NCBI RefSeq assembly: GCF_963675165.1
Contig: NC_087386.1
Coordinates: 918,931-982,930 of the forward strand
From: Halichondria panicea
Lineage: Eukaryota; Porifera; Demospongiae; Suberitida; Halichondriidae
Length of the DNA stretch: 64,000 bases
Reading direction: 5' to 3'
The notes beneath the pieces are model-generated. The model searched no databases. It was given only the letters and a program-made list of their open reading frames with translations, and had not been told where the DNA came from. Every line of letters starts with the position of its first letter. Positions within the stretch are counted from its first letter, which is position 1. Position numbers and translations under genes: made by a program. This document shows positions 44,174 through 64,000 of the stretch, in pieces.

Positions 44174-45841
44174 ATGGCGTCTTTACAAGAACAGTTGGTC
44201 ATTATACAAGAGAATCAAAAGATGAGGTTCAAAGAAAGAAGCGTATGCAAAGAGCTAGATGTTCCTAATAGTGAGGGCCATCTTGATCTCGAGCTAAAAA
44301 CAATCACTGAGCTAAAGCCACCTCCTGAAGAGACAGAATCTAACTATGAAGCGAACGAAATTGATGTGGAATTCCTACAAACACAAGTTGAGACTATACT
44401 ACTTGAGAACTCACAACTGAAATCTCGACTTAAACAAACCGAATCAAAACTGGTCCAAGTGAACCATCAGAGAGAGGAGGAACGCAGGGCAATGGGCGGG
44501 TCTAGCTCCACCGTCACTCAGCGGATTGTCGAACTATCCAAAAAGAATCGGGAATTAAACGCAGAGGTAGCGTCGGAACGTAATAAAGTTAGAGAAATCC
44601 AAGTCAAACTGAAAAGAGGAGAGGCTGAAATAACCACCTTAGAAATGCAGTCTCATTGTAAACAAAAATCTGAAATGGAAGTTGAGCAGGAGAGTCTTCA
44701 ATCGATGGTCGATCAATTAAAGGAACAGCTCCAATTATCCAACCAAAAGAGAGCGGAATATCGAAACGAATGTCAGACGCTCAAACAGGACTTGAAGTTA
44801 GCACATAGAGTGATCTCCAAGGAAGTTGGTGAGGGGATGAACGTGTCTAGGTTGCTAAAGAGTGGTGGTGGATGGAGAGGGCGATCACAACAGATTATGG
44901 CACTACAGAATAAGATTGGAGAGCTGCAACAACAATTAGACCAAACTGGAAGAACTAAAAAACATTCTGTTGGTACTCCATCTCGAGTTAATGCTGATCA
45001 CCGACAAGTGTCTACACTCAAGAAGCTTGAAGACACAAAGAAACGAAGCCTTGAACTAGCACATAATGAACTTGCCTCAATACAGGTTGAATATTTAAAG
45101 CTCCAACAGCAATACTCAGCACTGAAGTCTAGGAACAAAATTCTAACGGCAGAGTTGAAGTCGATCAAGTCTCACATTTCTGGAAGGCTTCAACCCCCTA
45201 CCACCACACCACAATCACAGCTAGCCTATCGACCTCCCTCTAATGAGAGCATACAAGACCGGGACAAAATGAGAGTTTTGGAGCAAAGGAATCAGAGACT
45301 GCAAACGCAGTTAACAAAGTGTCTAAGTGAACTTCAATCGCTCAAAGAGAATGGACGTTTAGTTTCTCATTCAAAGCAACCAAAGAGTGCCCCATTACCA
45401 CCACTTGCTCCTAATAGAGGTGGTGGCACACGCTCAGTAACCAGGACAATGGCGTTAGTCGGAGAACAACAATACTCTGATGTTGAAAAGGATGCTTTAA
45501 CTCGAGTGGATCACATTGAGAAAGAGAGGCTGTTTGAGTTGACACTATCTCTACAACAACGATTGGACTTGTGCAATGACAAAGTTGTAAATGCTGAAAC
45601 AGAACTGCGTAATTTGAGACAACGCTACTCTAGTAAAGACAAGACAAAGACCACCTCTGTAGGTGAGCTTGAAGAGAGACTGGAGATTACAAAGGACGAG
45701 AATGAAGTTCTCAAAGAGACATTGGAGGCCACCAGACAAGAGAAGCTAGCAGACATTAAACTACTCCAGGAACTTATTAGAGAAACTAAGTCTATGTTTG
45801 TGGACAGTGTTAGGCAATTATGTGCTGTGCAAAGTTCATAA
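44174..45841 (+). CDS. CCDC13: CCDC13-like coiled-coil protein, copy A
   Basis: An intronless 555-residue coiled-coil protein starting MASLQEQLVIIQ. Diagnostic blocks shared with vertebrate CCDC13: TQRIVELSKKNRELNAE, LAHRVISKEVGEGMNVSRLL, GGWRGRSQQIMALQNKIGEL, SRNKILTAELKSIKSHIS and a C-terminal ENEVLKETLEA. Vertebrate CCDC13 is a centriolar-satellite and ciliogenesis protein of about 715 residues, so this one is shorter. It begins 154 bp after the PI4KB stop in the same direction. The intronless state in an intron-rich genome suggests retroposition or intron loss (inference). Confidence 0.88.
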   Translation: MASLQEQLVIIQENQKMRFKERSVCKELDVPNSEGHLDLELKTITELKPPPEETESNYEANEIDVEFLQTQVETILLENSQLKSRLKQTESKLVQVNHQREEERRAMGGSSSTVTQRIVELSKKNRELNAEVASERNKVREIQVKLKRGEAEITTLEMQSHCKQKSEMEVEQESLQSMVDQLKEQLQLSNQKRAEYRNECQTLKQDLKLAHRVISKEVGEGMNVSRLLKSGGGWRGRSQQIMALQNKIGELQQQLDQTGRTKKHSVGTPSRVNADHRQVSTLKKLEDTKKRSLELAHNELASIQVEYLKLQQQYSALKSRNKILTAELKSIKSHISGRLQPPTTTPQSQLAYRPPSNESIQDRDKMRVLEQRNQRLQTQLTKCLSELQSLKENGRLVSHSKQPKSAPLPPLAPNRGGGTRSVTRTMALVGEQQYSDVEKDALTRVDHIEKERLFELTLSLQQRLDLCNDKVVNAETELRNLRQRYSSKDKTKTTSVGELEERLEITKDENEVLKETLEATRQEKLADIKLLQELIRETKSMFVDSVRQLCAVQSS

Positions 45842-46061
45842 TCCATGTACATTATTATTTTGTTAACTGCTACAAACAAGATAATTATATCTAACATGAA
45901 GAATGCACTGAAAACTATGACACTCTACCAACTCATGATCATAATTATGCACTAAAAATGAAGCTAAAACAAGCTTTAACAAGCTAACATATAAAAATTA
46001 ATATACTATAAAATTATAATTATAATGATACTAGAAACTAAGAATGTACATTGTAATAGTA
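45842..46061. other. Convergent intergenic region
   Basis: A/T-rich 3' region between CCDC13 copy A and the helicase-kinase gene. It does not match the corresponding region after CCDC13 copy B. Confidence 0.5.
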
Positions 46062-53877
<7,816 letters not shown>

Positions 53878-54099
53878 GATCTAATGCCGCCTTTAGTTTT
53901 GTGGCTCTGCTGGCACAGCAGAAAATATCCAGCTGCGCTGGTACTCAGAGTGGTAAGGGTATCCCCCTCTCCTGAACTGGATCTAAACAAAAATGTGGGT
54001 GGAGCTGGTCATTATTGCATCTCGGTAAATTTCATCTGTAATTCAAGTTGGGTGAAAGTATGAGAGGTGAATAGTGCCAAAAACGAATTTGCTGTGTTA
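53878..54099. promoter_or_regulatory. Putative promoter of helicase-kinase copy A
   Basis: Sequence upstream of the MARRRSKQAP start. No TATA box or known antiviral response element was recognised. A foldback element begins about 220 bp upstream. Confidence 0.35.
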
Positions 54100-54655
54100 G
54101 GAGGCGGCGGTGTTTACTTGGTGGCGGCGGCAGTTTTCAGTTGTTGGCGGCGGCTTAACCTCCAGGGTGTGGCGGCGAGTGCAATTGGTGACGGCATAGA
54201 TACTGTACACTCCGGAGTGTACAGTATCTATGGTGACGGCAATGTGGTTGGTGGCGGCGGCTTAGCCTCGAAAATGTAAAGGCCAGCCGTGAATATAGAT
54301 GAGGTTAGAACCACTTGACCTTAGCTAATAGAGAAACAGAGGGTTGCTCCTGTGCTAGCTAGCCTCGAGACCATGAGCAGCCTGATATCAGGTCAGCGCT
54401 AGAGCAACTGTCTGGACTGGTCTTGACCACTCCACAATCCCTCCCAGACACTAAAAACAAGCTTGAGAAGTAGTCTGCCAAGATAACTTTAATTAGTTAA
54501 AGGTCAAGTGGTCCAACATTATCTTATTCACATCCACGTTAATATATTCGAGGCTAAGCCGCCTCCACCAAGTAAACACCCGACGTAACCTCGAGGTTAA
54601 GCCGCCGCCACCGTAGATAGAGTCTCTACACTCTCATGCCGCCACCAAAAAACTA
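54100..54655. mobile_element. GGCGGC-rich foldback/MITE element
   Basis: Imperfect inverted arms of about 200-240 bp around a 150-bp spacer. ggtgtttacttggtgg, ggcggcttagcctcga and accacttgaccttagct on the left have reverse complements between about 54500 and 54655. Non-coding. Contains a perfect palindrome at 54195-54232. Confidence 0.75.
54195..54232. repeat. Perfect 38-bp palindrome
   Basis: CATAGATACTGTACACTCC followed immediately by its exact reverse complement, with no spacer. Confidence 0.95.
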
Positions 54656-54679
54656 TGGCGCTCCATTTGTTTCATTATT

Positions 54680-55038
54680 CAATAGCGAAAAATATTGTCA
54701 ATGGCGAAATATGTTGACAATGATGTAATGTGATTGTCAATACTTGGGTTACCTATTGTCAATGATTATCCGATTCATTGTCAATAACTATCGTGATGTT
54801 TGTCAATAATTGGGTGCCTATTGTCAATAATTATCCAATTCATTGTCAATAAACTATCGTGATGTTGTCAATAATTGGGTTGCCTGTTGTCAATGATTAT
54901 CTGATTCATTGTCAATAATATCGTCATGTTTGTCAATAATTGTTGGAATTATTGTCAATAATTATCATCATTATTGTCAATGATTGCTCAATTTTATTGT
55001 CAATAATTATCATCATTTATTGTCAATGATTGTTCAAA
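54680..55038. repeat. TTGTCAATAATTAT satellite next to the gap
   Basis: Some 18 dispersed-to-tandem copies of ATTGTCAATAATTAT-like words in one orientation, running into the N gap. Confidence 0.85.
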
Positions 55039-55238
55039 NNNNNNNNNNNNNNNNNNNNNNNNNNNNNNNNNNNNNNNNNNNNNNNNNNNNNNNNNNNNNN
55101 NNNNNNNNNNNNNNNNNNNNNNNNNNNNNNNNNNNNNNNNNNNNNNNNNNNNNNNNNNNNNNNNNNNNNNNNNNNNNNNNNNNNNNNNNNNNNNNNNNNN
55201 NNNNNNNNNNNNNNNNNNNNNNNNNNNNNNNNNNNNNN
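55039..55238. other. Assembly gap (200 N)
   Basis: Exactly 200 N, a typical placeholder for unknown length. It sits between a satellite and the 25-bp minisatellite, so repeats probably broke the assembly here. Confidence 0.98.
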
Positions 55239-55417
55239 TACGGTGTATAATTATGTAGCACTGCTTGTACTGTGTTGTAGCCACACTGTATTGTATTTCG
55301 ATCTCTAGCAATTGCATACTTTACATTACATGTATTGGAGAGACAATAATTATAATTATAGACATTGACTACTACATGTACCTACACATTGTACATTGTT
55401 GAATATAATTTTTATGA

Positions 55418-55630
<213 letters not shown>

Positions 55631-55792
55631 CAGCACATTTGTTCGTTTTTTTACCTGCCTTATCGTGGCTGTGTATGTGTGACTATTATTATTATTATTA
55701 TGATTAAATAATGGTAATGATCGTCAAAATGTATTATGCTGTGTGTTTCCATAGTAACTAAACAAAATAATGCAAAACTCCTTTACCCAATA

Positions 55793-57457
55793 ATGGCGTC
55801 TTTACAAGAACAGTTGGTCATTATACAAGAGAATCAAAAGATGAGGTTCAAAGAAAGAAGCGTATGCAAAGATGTTCCTAATAGTGAGGGCCATCTTGAT
55901 CTCGAGCTAAAAACAATCACTGAGCTAAAGCCACCTCCTGAAGAGACAGAATCTAACTATGAAGCGAACGAAATCGATGTGGAATTCCTACAGACACAAG
56001 TTGAGACTATACAACTTGAGAACTCACAACTGAAATCTCGACTGAAACAAACCGAATCAAAACTGGTCCAAGTGAACCATCAGAGAGAGGAGGAACGCAG
56101 GGCAATGGGCGGGTCTAGCTCCACCGTCACTCAGCGGATTGTCGAACTATCCAAAAAGAATCGGGAATTAAATGCAGAAGTAGCGTCGGAACGTAATAAA
56201 GTTAGAGAAATCCAAGTCAAACTGAAGAGACGAGAGGCTGATATAGCCAGTTTAGAAATGCAATCTCATTGTAAACAAAAATCTGAAATGGAAGTTGAGC
56301 AGGAGAGTCTTCAATCGATGGTCGATCAATTAAAGGAACAGCTCCAATTATCCAACCAAAAGAGAGCGGAATATCGAAACGAATGTCAGACGCTCAAACA
56401 AGACTTGAAGTTAGCACATAGAGTGATCTCCAGGGAAGTTGGTGAGGGGATGAACGTGTCTAGGTTGCTAAAGAGTGGTGGTGGATGGAGAGGACGATCA
56501 CAACAGATTATGGCATTACAGAATAAGATTGGAGAGCTGCAACAACAATTAGACCAAACTGGAAGAACTAAAAAACAGTATGCTGGTACTCCATCTCGAG
56601 TTAATGCTGATCACCGACAAGTATCCACACTCAAGAAGCTTGAAGACACAAAGAAACGAAGCCTTGAACTAGCACAGAACGAACTTGGCTCAATACAGGT
56701 TGAATATTTAAAGCTCCAACAGCAATACTCAGCACTCAAGTCTAGGAACAAAATTCTAACGGCAGAGTTGAAGTCGATCAAGTCCCACATTTCTGGAAGG
56801 CTTCAACCACCCACCCCCACACCACAGTCACAGCTGGCCTATCGACCACCCTCTAATGAGAGCATACAAGACCGGGACAAAATGAGAGTTTTGGAGCAAA
56901 GAAATCAGAGACTGCAAACACAGTTAACAAAGTGTCTAAGTGAACTTCAATCGCTCAAAGAGAATGGACGTTTAGTTCCTCATTCAAGGCAACCAAAGAG
57001 TGCCCCATTACCTCCACTTGCTCTTAATAGGGGTGGTGGCACACGCTCAGTAACCAGGAAAATGGTGTTAGTTGGAGAACAAGAATACTCTGATGTTGAA
57101 AAGGATGCTTTAACTCGAGTGGATCACATGGAAAAAGAGAGGCTGTTTGAGTTGACACTATCTCTACAACAACGATTGGACTTGTGCAATGACAAAGTTG
57201 TAAATGCTGAAACAGAACTGCGTAATCTGAGACAACGCTACTCTAGTAAAGACAGGACAAAGACCACCTCCTCTGTAGGGGAGCTTGAAGAGAGACTGGA
57301 GATTACAAAGGACGAGAATGAAGTTCTCAAAGAGACGCTGGAGGCTACCAGACAAGAGAAGCTAGCAGACATTAAACTACTACAAGAGCTTATTAGAGAA
57401 ACTAAGTCTATGTTTGTGGACAGTGTTAGGCAATTTTGTGCTGTGCAAAGCTCATAA
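55793..57457 (+). CDS. CCDC13: CCDC13-like coiled-coil protein, copy B
   Basis: A 554-residue intronless paralogue of 44174-45841, about 96% identical. Differences include loss of two residues (CKELDV to CKDV), HS to QY after RTKK, and an extra Ser near SVGEL. All diagnostic CCDC13 blocks are present (IVELSKKNRELNAE, EVGEGMNVSRLL, GGWRGRSQQIMALQ). An in-frame ATG at 55736 would add 19 residues, but this stretch corresponds to the non-coding leader of copy A, so 55793 is preferred. Confidence 0.88.
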   Translation: MASLQEQLVIIQENQKMRFKERSVCKDVPNSEGHLDLELKTITELKPPPEETESNYEANEIDVEFLQTQVETIQLENSQLKSRLKQTESKLVQVNHQREEERRAMGGSSSTVTQRIVELSKKNRELNAEVASERNKVREIQVKLKRREADIASLEMQSHCKQKSEMEVEQESLQSMVDQLKEQLQLSNQKRAEYRNECQTLKQDLKLAHRVISREVGEGMNVSRLLKSGGGWRGRSQQIMALQNKIGELQQQLDQTGRTKKQYAGTPSRVNADHRQVSTLKKLEDTKKRSLELAQNELGSIQVEYLKLQQQYSALKSRNKILTAELKSIKSHISGRLQPPTPTPQSQLAYRPPSNESIQDRDKMRVLEQRNQRLQTQLTKCLSELQSLKENGRLVPHSRQPKSAPLPPLALNRGGGTRSVTRKMVLVGEQEYSDVEKDALTRVDHMEKERLFELTLSLQQRLDLCNDKVVNAETELRNLRQRYSSKDRTKTTSSVGELEERLEITKDENEVLKETLEATRQEKLADIKLLQELIRETKSMFVDSVRQFCAVQSS

Positions 57458-57484
57458 TGTTATTATCACATAAACATAATGTAT

Positions 57485-57915
57485 TCATTGAAACAAAGTT
57501 GAAAGTGCTGAAAAACAAAACTGCATGATCTGAACGCTAGATAAGATAAGCTAGCAGACATTACACTACTCCAGGAGCTAGTAGGCCCCGATAGATTATG
57601 CTTTTTTTCACCCATTATTCTATTCTTGAATTCTTGAAAAATGTGCCTCATAAAAAATCCGATTATTCTCAAAAATGTGCTTAAGACGTAGATACGAACA
57701 TAATTAATAATCATGATTCTCAGTGTTAATTTTCTGACTTGATAATAATTATTCATCAAAACTTTAATTAATGTATTACCGAAAATGGACATTGATGCCT
57801 ATTATTCACGATTATTCTTTAGACACCTATTATGCTAAAATTATAATTAATTTATCAGGGCCTAAAACTAAGACTATGTTTGTGGACAGTGCATTAGGCA
57901 ATTATGTGCTACGGA
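57485..57915 (+). pseudogene. Decayed 3' fragments of a third CCDC13 copy
   Basis: 57485-57590 resembles the CCDC13 3' coding region: acaaagttgaaagtgctgaa, aacgctag, then gctagcagacattacactac after an internal deletion. 57860-57912 resembles the last codons: atgtttgtggacagtgcatt and ggcaattatgtgct. The fragments are out of frame and more diverged than copies A and B are from each other. Confidence 0.8.
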
Positions 57916-58108
57916 AATTTCATATGATCATGACTCAGACTGTAATGTTTCTATCATGTATAAAAGTTATAAACACAGTGAATAATAATATATTTACAAG
58001 ATACATCTAACACAACAAAGGTAGACTAATGCAAAAAGTATAAAATTACAGTAGGGCACACACACACTATGAATCAAAGCTAACAATTTAGCATGTAGTA
58101 CACTAGAA

Positions 58109-64000
<5,892 letters not shown>

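Overview
This is nuclear DNA of an animal, most likely a sponge (inference). Genes are intron-rich with short GT-AG introns. Several encode proteins with clear animal orthologues: KIFAP3, STX18, PHPT1, WHRN, CIAO1, PI4KB and CCDC13. A kinase-coiled coil-Kelch protein and a guanylate-binding-protein-like GTPase point to a non-bilaterian. The species cannot be fixed from sequence alone. A 200-N assembly gap lies at 55039-55238.

Layout. 1-14283: 3' part of KIFAP3 (+), STX18 (-), PHPT1 (+), a secretory GBP-like GTPase (+), a small one-pass membrane protein (+) and a single-exon RING-type E3 (-). 14527-20917: a whirlin gene (+) with a long charged coiled-coil region between PDZ2 and PDZ3. Two antisense tRNA genes lie in one of its introns: tRNA-Ala(AGC) and a sister copy whose anticodon reads UAU. 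About 20545-36289: a direct tandem duplication whose breakpoints fall in the last whirlin intron and in CIAO1 intron 1. Copy 1 holds the real last whirlin exon and a dead CIAO1, which has no exon 1 and has a foldback transposon and a LINE in exon 3. Copy 2 holds an orphan whirlin exon and the intact CIAO1. In both copies an intronless kinase-Kelch gene sits antisense inside a CIAO1 intron. 36763-44020: PI4KB (+), head to head with CIAO1.

43836-64000: a second tandem duplication. Each copy has the last PI4KB exon, an intronless CCDC13 (+) and a long minus-strand gene. Read through its splice sites, that gene joins a CCCH zinc finger, a HELZ/HELZ2-like SF1 RNA helicase and an eIF2-alpha-kinase-type protein kinase in one frame. 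Both copies keep this order, the linker exon sizes (41 and 35 nt) and the catalytic motifs. This putative helicase-kinase fusion is the most novel object in the window. It would physically couple an RNA-binding helicase to a translation-inhibiting kinase, and an innate antiviral or RNA-stress role is a reasonable hypothesis (inference).

The two duplications are not uniformly diverged. In each, one tract is nearly identical and changes abruptly to diverged sequence (near 24660/34500, and at the CCDC13 stop codons). This suggests gene conversion or repeated duplication. Several gene pairs share short divergent promoters: STX18/PHPT1, RING/WHRN and CIAO1/PI4KB.
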